A DNA stretch of 59,227 nucleotides from CAYZDV01 sp964477275. Lineage in GTDB: Bacteria > Acidobacteriota > Aminicenantia > Aminicenantales > Aminicenantaceae. Location: positions 1 through 59,227 of the forward strand of contig CAYZDV010000002.1 in NCBI GenBank assembly GCA_964477275.1, written 5' to 3'. Within the stretch, counting starts at the first letter, position 1. Each line of letters begins with the position of its first letter. The notes below the pieces were generated by a model. The model was not told the origin of the DNA and did no database searches. It saw only the letters and a program-made list of their open reading frames with translations. Shown piece by piece: positions 1 through 7,205 of the stretch. Both the position numbers and the translations under genes were made by a program.

Positions 1-5
1 TATCC

Positions 6-52
6 CCTCGGCTCCCCCGATCTGTTTCCCGGGGGAAAACAGATCAGCGAGG
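6..52. repeat. Inverted repeat at left edge, upstream of clpB
   Basis: Perfect 9-bp arms GATCTGTTT (19-27) and AAACAGATC (37-45) are extended by short CCC/GGG pairing and by an outer CCTCG/CGAGG pair (6-10 and 48-52), giving a long stem-loop. No U-tract follows it directly. It could be the terminator or repeat tail of a gene left of the window. No CIRCE-type HrcA operator (TTAGCACTC-N9-GAGTGCTAA) is visible before clpB, so heat-shock control cannot be assigned. Confidence 0.45.
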
Positions 53-182
53 ACGTACGGGGGACACCCCATGACAGGACCCATCCTAAAAAAATATCAG
101 CCTCCACGGAAAAAAAGATGCTTACTTTCCTTTAGCTTGTCTTGAGAGGGAGGAATATGTTTAAATAAAACAGGAGAAAAAG

Positions 183-2774
183 ATGAGGTGGGAAAGATTC
201 ACGCTCATGACCCAGGAAGCCTTTCAGCTTGCCCAGAGCAGGGCCGAGGAACTGGGCAACCAGGAGCTGAAGCCTGAGCATCTTCTCTGGGCCTTTCTCA
301 GTCAAGACGGGAACATCGTGAACGCCGTCCTGTCCGAGATGGGCGTCAGTGCCGGAAAAATTATGGAGGAAGCGAACGCCGCTCTGGGAAGGCTTCCCAA
401 AATTCAAGGAGCCGGAGAGGTCTACATTTCCCCCTCCTTGCGTCAGGTTCTGAACAGTGCCCGGAAGGAAGCGGACAAGCTCAAGGATGAGTACATCTCG
501 CCCGAACACATCTTCCTGGCCATGTTAAAGGATGGCTTCAGCGAGGCTGGCCGAATCCTGGGTCAGAACGGGATGACCGAAGAGTTGGTGCTCAAGGCCC
601 TCATGGCTATCAGAGGAACCCATCGGGTCACCGACCCCCAGCCCGAGGGAAAATACCAGGTCCTCGAACGCTACGCACGGGACATCACAGACCTGGCGAG
701 AAAGGGAAAGCTGGACCCGGTCATCGGGAGGGAGGACGAGATCCGCAGGGTCATTCAGGTCCTCTCCCGGAGGACAAAAAACAACCCGGTGCTGATCGGT
801 GAGGCGGGTGTCGGTAAAACGGCTATCGTTGAAGGGCTGGCCCAGCGGGTTGCCAACGGCGATGTCCCCCAGTCTTTGAAGAATAAACGGCTTATCGCTC
901 TGGATATCGGCGCTCTGGTCGCCGGCACCAAATTCCGAGGGGAATTCGAGGACAGGTTGAAAGCGATTCTGAAGGAAATCAAGGAGGCCAAGGGCGAGCT
1001 CATCCTCTTCATCGACGAGCTCCACACCATAATCGGTGCCGGCGCTGCCGAAGGCGCCGTCGACGCCTCGAACATGCTCAAGCCGCCGCTGTCGAGAGGC
1101 GAGCTGCGCTGTGTAGGAGCCACCACGATCAACGAATACAGGAAATACATCGAGAAAGATGCGGCGCTGGAGAGGAGGTTTCAGCAGGTCTTTGTCGATG
1201 AGCCCTCTGTCGAGGAAACCATCTCCATTCTGAGAGGGCTGAAGGAGAAGTACGAGGTCCACCATGGGGTGGCGATCAAGGACTCTGCCCTGGTGGCGGC
1301 AGCCACGCTGTCCAACCGCTACATCACCGGCCGATACCTTCCGGATAAGGCCATCGACCTGATCGATGAAGCCGCCTCCCGCATCCGGATTGAGATCGAC
1401 AGCATGCCGGAGGAGATCGACGAGCTGGAGCGGAAAATCATCCAGCTCGAAATCGAGAAGCAGGCCCTGAAGAAAGAAAAAGAAAAAAGCGCCAGGGAAA
1501 AGCTGGAAAAACTCAACAAAGAGCTGGCCGACCTCAAAGAAAAATCGAACGCACTCAAGGCCCGATGGAAAAGGGAGAAAGAGTTGATCGATGCCATGAA
1601 CAGACTGAAAGAGCAGATGGATGCGCTCCGGGTCGAGGAGCAGAATGCGGAAAGAGCGGGCGACCTGGAGAAAGTGGCCGAGATTCGCTACGGCAAGATC
1701 ATCGAAGTCGAAAAGAGGATGAAGGAAACAGCCGAGAAGCTGGCCGAGGTCCAGAAATCAGGCAAGATGCTGAAGGAGGAGGTGGATGAGGAGGATGTGG
1801 CCGAGGTCGTATCGCGGTGGACGGGCATTCCTGTCTCCAGGATGCTTGAGGGAGAAGTGGAAAAACTGGTCAAGATGGAGACCACTCTTACCAGGAGAGT
1901 CGTCGGCCAGGACCATGCTCTTCACTCCATTTCCGACACCATCCGCCGGGCAAGGGCCGGGATCCAGGATGCGACCCGTCCCCTGGGCTCCTTTATCTTC
2001 ATGGGTCCGACAGGGGTCGGCAAGACCGAGCTCGCCCGAGCACTGGCTGAGTTCCTTTTCGACGATGAGAAGGCTCTGGTCCGCCAGGATATGTCCGAAT
2101 ACATGGAAAAGCACGCCGTTTCCCGCTTGATCGGCGCTCCTCCTGGCTATGTGGGCTACGAGGAAGGAGGCCAGCTCACCGAGGCCATCAAGCGCCGGCC
2201 CTATTCGGTCATTCTTCTCGATGAAATCGAGAAAGCCCATGCCGATGTGTTTAACATCCTGCTCCAGATTCTGGATGATGGCCGGCTGACTGACGGAAAG
2301 GGGCGAACCGTTGACTTCAGGAACACCATCATCATCATGACTTCCAACCTGGGCAGCGAGGTGATCAAAGACCTCAGCCACGACTTTGACCGGATGGAGA
2401 AAGAGGTGATGGCCATCATGGAAAGGCACTTCCGACCAGAGTTTCTCAACCGGGTGGATGAGGTCATCATTTTCAAGCCCCTCAAACCAGAGGTCATCCT
2501 CAAGATTGTGGATATTCAGCTCGAAGAGTTGAGAAAGAGGCTCAGGGAGAAAAAGATCGACATCGAACTGAGCGAGGCAGCGAAGAAACTGCTGACAGAG
2601 CGGGGCTATGACCCGGTTTACGGGGCGCGGCCCCTGAAGAGGACCATCCAGCGGGACATCCAGAATCCTCTGGCCCAGAAGATGCTGGAGGGCGTGTTCA
2701 GAGAAGGAGACAGGATTTTTGTGAATGTGGATGAGAAAAAGGAGTTTATCCTTCAAAAAAATAAACAATTCTAA
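183..2774 (+). CDS. clpB: ClpB disaggregase (Hsp100 AAA+ ATPase)
   Basis: Cytosolic hexameric unfoldase that, with DnaK/DnaJ/GrpE, rescues aggregated proteins. The 863-residue length is typical. The order seen is an N-terminal Clp repeat domain (about 1-150), AAA+ domain 1 with Walker A GEAGVGKT, a long charged coiled-coil middle domain (about 410-530) that marks ClpB rather than ClpA/ClpC, then AAA+ domain 2 with GPTGVGKT and a DEIEKAH Walker B. No IGF-type ClpP-binding loop was noticed. The ATG follows AGGAG at 172-176. The next gene starts 11 nt after the stop, so co-transcription is likely. Confidence 0.97.
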   Translation: MRWERFTLMTQEAFQLAQSRAEELGNQELKPEHLLWAFLSQDGNIVNAVLSEMGVSAGKIMEEANAALGRLPKIQGAGEVYISPSLRQVLNSARKEADKLKDEYISPEHIFLAMLKDGFSEAGRILGQNGMTEELVLKALMAIRGTHRVTDPQPEGKYQVLERYARDITDLARKGKLDPVIGREDEIRRVIQVLSRRTKNNPVLIGEAGVGKTAIVEGLAQRVANGDVPQSLKNKRLIALDIGALVAGTKFRGEFEDRLKAILKEIKEAKGELILFIDELHTIIGAGAAEGAVDASNMLKPPLSRGELRCVGATTINEYRKYIEKDAALERRFQQVFVDEPSVEETISILRGLKEKYEVHHGVAIKDSALVAAATLSNRYITGRYLPDKAIDLIDEAASRIRIEIDSMPEEIDELERKIIQLEIEKQALKKEKEKSAREKLEKLNKELADLKEKSNALKARWKREKELIDAMNRLKEQMDALRVEEQNAERAGDLEKVAEIRYGKIIEVEKRMKETAEKLAEVQKSGKMLKEEVDEEDVAEVVSRWTGIPVSRMLEGEVEKLVKMETTLTRRVVGQDHALHSISDTIRRARAGIQDATRPLGSFIFMGPTGVGKTELARALAEFLFDDEKALVRQDMSEYMEKHAVSRLIGAPPGYVGYEEGGQLTEAIKRRPYSVILLDEIEKAHADVFNILLQILDDGRLTDGKGRTVDFRNTIIIMTSNLGSEVIKDLSHDFDRMEKEVMAIMERHFRPEFLNRVDEVIIFKPLKPEVILKIVDIQLEELRKRLREKKIDIELSEAAKKLLTERGYDPVYGARPLKRTIQRDIQNPLAQKMLEGVFREGDRIFVNVDEKKEFILQKNKQF

Positions 2775-2785
2775 CGGAGAAGCAT

Positions 2786-3007
2786 ATGCAAGAAGAAGTC
2801 AAGAAAGCTCTGGACGAGATCAGGCCTCATCTCAAAGCCGACGGCGGGGATGTGGAGCTGGTCGAGGTCACCGAGGACGGAGTGGTCAAGGTGCGGCTTT
2901 TGGGAGCTTGCGAGGGATGCCCGATGAGGGAGATGACGCTGACCCAGGGCATCGCCAATTTCATCCGGAAGAAAGTGCCCCAGATCAAAGAGGTCAAGGC
3001 CGTCTGA
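2786..3007 (+). CDS. NifU C-terminal-domain Fe-S scaffold protein
   Basis: A 73-residue stand-alone NifU-C (NfuA-type) domain. The diagnostic cysteine pair is in GACEGCPM (Cys42, Cys45), preceded by the family sequence HLKADGGDVELV. Such proteins carry a [4Fe-4S] cluster bridged between two subunits and deliver it to apoproteins; several candidate Fe-S clients are encoded in this window (UDG family 4, aconitase-like enzymes, ferredoxin fusion). The start has a GGAG-type ribosome site (AACGGAGAAGC). Assignment to the family is secure; client specificity is not visible. Confidence 0.93.
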   Translation: MQEEVKKALDEIRPHLKADGGDVELVEVTEDGVVKVRLLGACEGCPMREMTLTQGIANFIRKKVPQIKEVKAV

Positions 3008-3010
3008 GCC

Positions 3011-3031
3011 CTCAGAGTGTCGTCCTCTGAG
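3011..3031. other. Stem-loop after the NifU-like gene
   Basis: CTCAGAG (3011-3017) and CTCTGAG (3025-3031) form a perfect 7-bp stem with a 7-nt loop just after the stop. The T-run needed for an intrinsic terminator is missing (an A-run follows), so it may be a processing or RNA-stability element. Confidence 0.4.
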
Positions 3032-3058
3032 ACGGAAAAAATTCGACGGCGATTCCGT

Positions 3059-3087
3059 TTGACAAAAAAACCAAAAATGAGTAAACA
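3059..3087 (+). promoter_or_regulatory. Candidate promoter of the FadL-like gene
   Basis: A perfect -35 TTGACA lies at 3059-3064. With 17-bp spacing the -10 would be TAAACA (3082-3087), which matches the consensus only weakly. Position before an isolated outer-membrane gene supports it. Confidence 0.3.
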
Positions 3088-3126
3088 AAGGAGAATCAAG
3101 AAGGAGGTTTCAATAAGAAGGTCGGC

Positions 3127-4443
3127 ATGAAAAAAAGGAAAACCATTCTCACGGTTTTGCTTTCTGTGTGCCTCTTGAGTTCGATGGCGCTGGCCAATGG
3201 CCTGAACCTGAACAGCCTGGGCACCAAAGCCCTGACTATGGGCGGGGCCTTTGTCGGGCTGGCCGATGATTTCAGCGCCATCTACTGGAATCCGGCCGGA
3301 ATCGCTCAGTTCGACAGGAAATACATCGGCTTTTACGGGACTGACATCATCCCCTCCGGCTCTTACACCATGACCGTTGTCGACCCTGTGTTTGGCCCGA
3401 TCACCGTGGTCAATGCCGAAACTCAGTTTACCCACTACCTTTCCGGCATGGCAGCCTATTACCATCCCCTGAGCGATCGGCTCGTCTTTGGGCTGGGGGT
3501 GTACATCCCCTCCGGCCTCGGAGCCAGCTGGAATGGCGCTGATTTTGCGAATATATCCATGGGCGAGACCTATGACTGGATGAGCAAGGTGGGGATCATC
3601 ACCTTTGCTCCCGCTCTGGCCGTCAAGGTTAACGAGAAGCTTTACCTCGGCGCGGCTCTGAACGTCAATTATGGCATGTTCGACATCGCCATGCACGCTG
3701 GCGCAGTCGCAAATCCCGCCCCGCCCCCAGATGAGGTCGACCTCGGCCAGTATGAGGAGAGCATGACCGGCTGGGGCTACGGAGCGACCTTTGGCGTCCT
3801 GTTGAGACTCAGCGAGATGTTCAGCCTCGGCGCCACTTTTCGAACGCAGAGCACAGTCAAATTCAGCGGAGAAGCCAGCATTTCCAACCTCAGCTTCCTC
3901 GGATGGAGCGATACCTCAAAGGTTGAACGGGAAGTCACATGGCCGGTATGGCTGGCCGGAGGGGCGGCCTTCAAGCCCATGGAAAACCTGACCCTGACGG
4001 CTGACGTCCAGTGGACACAGTGGTCGAAGATCGATGTCATGGAGACAACCTTTGTCGACCCGGTCTGGGCAGCGATGATGGAAGCCAGCGGCGATGATGA
4101 GCGGCCCCTTCACTGGAAGGATGCGCTGCAGATCAGGTTCGGTGCAGAATACCGGACGAAATCCATCGTGCTCCGGGGCGGGTACTACTGGGATCCCTCT
4201 CAAGCTCCCGACCGGACCATGAACGTTCTGCTCCCCAGCTATGACTTCCACGTGGCCACCCTCGGATTCGGCTATAGCCTCAATGGTATCCATCTGGATT
4301 TCGGAATCGAATACCTGATGGGAAAGGAGAGAACGGTTCCGCTGGAAAGAGTCCTCACCGACCCGGAATGGGAATCGGCCATGCCCGGTGACTACACGAT
4401 GAAAATCATCGTTCCCACTCTTTCCATAGGCTACAGGTTTTAA
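3127..4443 (+). CDS. FadL/OmpP1/TodX-family outer-membrane protein
   Basis: A 438-residue beta-barrel protein of the hydrophobic-compound transport family. It starts with a signal peptide (MKKRKTILTVLLSVCLLSS, cleavage near ALA-NG). The mature N-terminus has the FadL-type hatch signature, with a GAFVGLADD stretch followed by WNPAG. The chain has repeated aromatic/glycine beta-strands and ends in ...IGYRF, a terminal phenylalanine typical of BAM substrates. It stands alone, with flanking gaps on both sides. Likely substrates are long-chain fatty acids or aromatic hydrocarbons, but nothing here fixes which. ATG chosen because the signal peptide begins there. Confidence 0.88.
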   Translation: MKKRKTILTVLLSVCLLSSMALANGLNLNSLGTKALTMGGAFVGLADDFSAIYWNPAGIAQFDRKYIGFYGTDIIPSGSYTMTVVDPVFGPITVVNAETQFTHYLSGMAAYYHPLSDRLVFGLGVYIPSGLGASWNGADFANISMGETYDWMSKVGIITFAPALAVKVNEKLYLGAALNVNYGMFDIAMHAGAVANPAPPPDEVDLGQYEESMTGWGYGATFGVLLRLSEMFSLGATFRTQSTVKFSGEASISNLSFLGWSDTSKVEREVTWPVWLAGGAAFKPMENLTLTADVQWTQWSKIDVMETTFVDPVWAAMMEASGDDERPLHWKDALQIRFGAEYRTKSIVLRGGYYWDPSQAPDRTMNVLLPSYDFHVATLGFGYSLNGIHLDFGIEYLMGKERTVPLERVLTDPEWESAMPGDYTMKIIVPTLSIGYRF

Positions 4444-4530
4444 CGCCGGTTTTTTCGATTCAGCCAACGCCCTGAGAAAGCGGGCCTTTTCGGGAAGAAA
4501 GGGTCCAGACACGCTTCAAAGAGGTTGAAC

Positions 4531-5391
4531 ATGAAGATAAGAAAAGCGGTTATTCCCGCTGCCGGTTTTGGGACGCGTTTTCTTCCTGCCACCAAAGCCC
4601 AGCCCAAAGAGATGCTGACTGTCTTCGACAAGCCACTCATTCAGTATTCCGTGGAGGAAGCTGTTCACGCGGGAATCGAGCACATCTGCGTGGTCACCAG
4701 CCGGGGCAAATCGGCCATGGAGGACCATTTCGATGCCAGTCCCGAGCTCGAACAGTTCCTCGAAGAGAAGGGCAAACTCGACCTTCTGGAGGAAGTCCGA
4801 GCGATTTCCAGCCTGGCCGAGTTCTTTTATGTCCGCCAGAAAAGAGCCCTGGGTTTGGGACATGCGATCCTGATGGCCGAAAGGTTTATCGGAGAGGAGC
4901 CGTTTGCCGTCCTCCTCCCCGACGATATCTACGACTCCGCCACGCCCTGTATCAAGCAGCTCGTTGATGCCTACCAGGAGCGGAAGGCGCCGGTCATCGT
5001 CATCGGCCGAGTGGGCGAGGAAGGGACCAGGCTCTATGGAATCATCAAGCCCAGGCAGGTCTCAGAGCACTTGTTTCAGGTCGAGGACCTGGTGGAGAAG
5101 CCCGGTCCGGAAAAAGCCTTATCCGACCTGGCCAGCCTCGGCCGCTATGTTTTTAATCCCGATATCTTCGAGGCCATCAGGAAAACAAAGCCTGATCACA
5201 GGGGCGAAATCCAGCTTCCCGATGCCATCCGCCACCTGTTGAAGGAGAACAAGCCGGTCTACGGAGTCCTCTTTGAGGGAAAACGCTATGATGCCGGCGA
5301 CAAAATGGGCTACATCGAAGCCACTCTCTCAATGGCCCTGAAGAGGCCCGGCTTCAGCCAGAAGGTGAAGGATCTTTTGAAGAATATTTAA
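4531..5391 (+). CDS. galU: UTP-glucose-1-phosphate uridylyltransferase
   Basis: Makes UDP-glucose from UTP and glucose-1-phosphate for envelope polysaccharide and sugar interconversion. The 286 residues match the usual bacterial GalU size. The nucleotide-binding N-terminus reads IPAAGFGTRFLPATKAQPKE, and VEDLVEKP and the late GKRYDAGDKMGY motif are present. An in-frame TTG lies 6 nt upstream, but ATG 4531 is preferred because GAGG at 4521-4524 sits 6 nt before it. The stop TAA is fused to a hairpin repeat that can act as a terminator. Confidence 0.95.
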   Translation: MKIRKAVIPAAGFGTRFLPATKAQPKEMLTVFDKPLIQYSVEEAVHAGIEHICVVTSRGKSAMEDHFDASPELEQFLEEKGKLDLLEEVRAISSLAEFFYVRQKRALGLGHAILMAERFIGEEPFAVLLPDDIYDSATPCIKQLVDAYQERKAPVIVIGRVGEEGTRLYGIIKPRQVSEHLFQVEDLVEKPGPEKALSDLASLGRYVFNPDIFEAIRKTKPDHRGEIQLPDAIRHLLKENKPVYGVLFEGKRYDAGDKMGYIEATLSMALKRPGFSQKVKDLLKNI

Positions 5392-5429
5392 AAAAGGGGC
5401 CTGTTAAAAAAGGGGCCTGTCCCCTTTTT
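5389..5429. repeat. Hairpin repeat copy 1 (tandem), likely galU terminator
   Basis: The 16-mer TAAAAAAGGGGCCTGT occurs twice in tandem (5389-5404 and 5405-5420). The second completes a hairpin with stem AAAAAGGGG/CCCCTTTTT (5407-5415 and 5421-5429) and loop CCTGT. The first TAA is the galU stop codon. The same hairpin recurs at 54183-54207 (reverse orientation) and 57072-57094. Each copy sits on a stop codon, so it works as a compact intrinsic terminator and may belong to a dispersed REP-like family. Confidence 0.8.
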
Positions 5430-5483
5430 CCTTTTTCGTGCCAGGTTTGACTAATACAAACGAAATGAATAATGTTACATTTC

Positions 5484-5561
5484 CTGTCATTCCTGCGCAG
5501 GCGGGAATCCAGGGTTTCCTGCTCCCTGCCTACGCAGGGACAGGCTTTGCGGGAATGACAG
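5484..5561. repeat. Palindromic intergenic repeat, dRS3/REP-like
   Basis: Terminal inverted repeats CTGTCATTCC (5484-5493) and GGAATGACAG (5552-5561) bound a 78-bp unit. The left half reads ATTCCTGCGCAGGCGGGAAT, close to the ATTCCC-N8-GGGAAT dRS3 type seen in Neisseria and to similar repeats in other bacteria. The interior has a second stem (CCTGC...GCAGG). There is no transposase inside, so if mobile it is non-autonomous. Confidence 0.7.
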
Positions 5562-5634
5562 TTCCAGGATTCAGGATTATTGTAAAGCCGTTATTGAGAC
5601 GCAACACTAGCTTATTTTAGGGGAGTTATGGGAA

Positions 5635-5707
5635 TGGCGAGGGACGGAATCGAACCGCCGACGCAGGGATTTTCAGTCCCTCGCTCTACCGACTGAGCTA
5701 CCTCGCC
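5635..5707 (-). tRNA. tRNA-Phe (anticodon GAA)
   Basis: The reverse complement folds into a standard 73-nt cloverleaf: acceptor GGCGAGG/CCTCGCC, D arm GCTC-loop-GAGC, anticodon stem AGGGA/TCCCT with loop CTGAAAA (GAA, phenylalanine), T stem GGCGG/CCGTC with loop TTCGATT, and discriminator A. The 3' CCA is not encoded (the sequence continues TTCC), so it must be added enzymatically. A consensus promoter lies 32 nt upstream of the 5' end. Confidence 0.96.
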
Positions 5708-5739
5708 ATCTTCGGAGACAGGCTTTTCAGCCGAACATC

Positions 5740-5768
5740 AGTATAATTTCACCCCCGGAGAATGTCAA
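5740..5768 (-). promoter_or_regulatory. Promoter of tRNA-Phe
   Basis: On the minus strand TTGACA (5768-5763), a 17-bp spacer and TATACT (5745-5740) give a near-consensus sigma70 promoter, 32 nt before the mature tRNA 5' end. It lies between the intact tRNA and the decayed upstream copy, so the copy is not part of this transcript. Confidence 0.75.
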
Positions 5769-5806
5769 TTATTAACTTTTCCGTAAAAAAGTAAAAAATT
5801 AAAAAA

Positions 5807-5847
5807 GGATCTTCAGTCTCTCGCTCTACCGGCTGAGCTGCCTCGCC
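5807..5847 (-). pseudogene. Decayed 5' half of a second tRNA-Phe
   Basis: This stretch repeats the first 41 nt of the tRNA-Phe gene (matching 5667-5707, offset 140 bp) with four differences, all transitions. It covers the 5' acceptor strand, D arm, anticodon loop (GAA kept) and start of the 3' anticodon stem, then stops. No T arm or 3' acceptor strand follows. It cannot make a tRNA. It may be the scar of tandem duplication with deletion, or an attachment-site remnant of a lost integrated element. Confidence 0.8.
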
Positions 5848-5939
5848 ATTCTCCCTTCTCACAAAAAAGAAATGACTTTGCTCAAATTGAAATAAGGCCA
5901 TAGCTTATGATATTATTTTCAAGCTGGAGGAAAAGCCTG

Positions 5940-6161
5940 ATGCGAGAAGAAGAGATTAAGGCACTTCTTTTGAAGAAAAACAGGGAATTCAGAGAAGCCA
6001 ACCGGCTGCATCAGCAGTATGAGAAGAAACTGGAAAAACTGAAGAGCAAGAATTTCCTGACCGAAGCGGAGAAGATGGAGGAGAAGGAGCTGAAAAAAAA
6101 GAAACTCGCCCTGAAAGACAGGATGTATTACATGATGACAGAGTACAATAAATCCCTTTGA
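5940..6161 (+). CDS. DUF465 (YdcH-like) small coiled-coil protein
   Basis: A 73-residue, highly charged helical hairpin. The pattern LLKKNREFREANRLHQQYEK followed by LTEAEKMEEKELKKKKLALK and a final DRMYYMM matches the DUF465/YdcH family of small cytosolic proteins of unknown function. An upstream in-frame ATG at 5907 exists, but GGAGG at 5926-5930 lies 9 nt before ATG 5940 and the domain begins there. It sits 18 nt before the next gene and probably opens this operon. Confidence 0.75.
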   Translation: MREEEIKALLLKKNREFREANRLHQQYEKKLEKLKSKNFLTEAEKMEEKELKKKKLALKDRMYYMMTEYNKSL

Positions 6162-6179
6162 TCCTGCCATCCCCGGGAA

Positions 6180-7205
6180 ATGAAAGAGAAAAAAAGACTC
6201 CGGATTGCTTTTGTCGGCACCGAATCGCTGCGGGCGAAAGAGCTGCGGAGCGTCCTGGACAGGAAGCACTTCCCGCTCGAGAGCGTTGATTTCTACGATC
6301 CGAGCGTTGAGGAGGAATACAGCAAGCTGACCTCGTTCCGGGACGAGCCCAGGGTCATCCATCGTCCCGATAAAAAATCTCTGGAGGGAGTGGACCTCGT
6401 CTTCCTGATCGCGGATCAGAAAGTGAATCGGGAACTTGCCGCCCTGGCCCCCAGACAGGGATTCCTGGCCATCGACCTCAGCGAAACCTTCAACCTGGAT
6501 GAGGAGGTCCCGGTCGTTGTGTCCGGTGTCAATGACGGGATTCTGAGCGGGAAAAGACCCGTTCTGATCGCCAACCCTCATCCGGCGACCATTGTCCTCT
6601 CTCACATGTTCCACATAGTCAGGGCCGCCTTCGGCCTGAAAAAAGCCGTTTCCATGGCCCTTCAGCCCGTCTCTGCCTACGAGAAGTCCGGCATCGAGGA
6701 GCTGGCCAGCCAGAGCTATTCCCTGCTCAGCAGCTCTTTGTTGACCAAAAAAGTGTTCAGGGAGCAGATCGCCTTCAACCTGCTTTCCCAGACTGAGAAA
6801 ACCGATGCAGATGGGTTCACGGCTGTTGAGAAGCAGATTTCCTCAGAAATCTGCCGGGTTCTCGACCGTCAGGATTTTCCATTTTCCCTTTCCGTCATCC
6901 AGGCCCCGGTTTTTTTCGCCTATTCCTTCCTGACCTATCTCGAGCTTGAGAAAAAGACCGATGTCCAGGGCCTGAAAGACCTTTTTAGGGTTCATCCCCT
7001 GTTCAAAGTTTCCCTTTCCGGCCGGTCGAGCCCGGTCTCGGTGGCCAGGAAGGAGGAGATTTTCCTCGGCCAGGTCAAGAAGATAGACGCCATTCCCAAC
7101 AGCTTCTGGGTCTGGATGGTGGCCGACAATCTGACCCGCGGCTCAGCCCTGAACGCCTTTGAAATTGCAGAACGGATTTTTTTAAGCCCCCAGCGTGAAG
7201 AATGA
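6180..7205 (+). CDS. ASADH-like (Usg-type) protein lacking the catalytic Cys
   Basis: A 341-residue relative of aspartate-semialdehyde dehydrogenase. The N-terminal Rossmann start (RIAFVGTESL) and the dimerisation part with LQPVSAYEKSGIEELASQS are recognisable. The active-site segment, NPNC(T/A)T in true ASADH, reads NPHPATI, so the catalytic cysteine is replaced by proline and the enzyme should not make aspartate semialdehyde. This resembles the Usg branch of ASADH pseudo-enzymes. It overlaps the next gene by 4 nt (ATGA), implying translational coupling to the exporter. Substrate or partner unknown. Confidence 0.75.
   Translation: MKEKKRLRIAFVGTESLRAKELRSVLDRKHFPLESVDFYDPSVEEEYSKLTSFRDEPRVIHRPDKKSLEGVDLVFLIADQKVNRELAALAPRQGFLAIDLSETFNLDEEVPVVVSGVNDGILSGKRPVLIANPHPATIVLSHMFHIVRAAFGLKKAVSMALQPVSAYEKSGIEELASQSYSLLSSSLLTKKVFREQIAFNLLSQTEKTDADGFTAVEKQISSEICRVLDRQDFPFSLSVIQAPVFFAYSFLTYLELEKKTDVQGLKDLFRVHPLFKVSLSGRSSPVSVARKEEIFLGQVKKIDAIPNSFWVWMVADNLTRGSALNAFEIAERIFLSPQREE

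Noticed and set aside
1..182. CIRCE or sigma-32 promoter for clpB
   Set aside because: No CIRCE repeat is present. TTGTCT and TTGAGA boxes near 137-147 have poor -10 partners that would start transcription inside the ribosome site.
5438..5620. 60-codon frame between galU and tRNA-Phe
   Set aside because: It lies across the palindromic repeat and its peptide simply translates that repeat.
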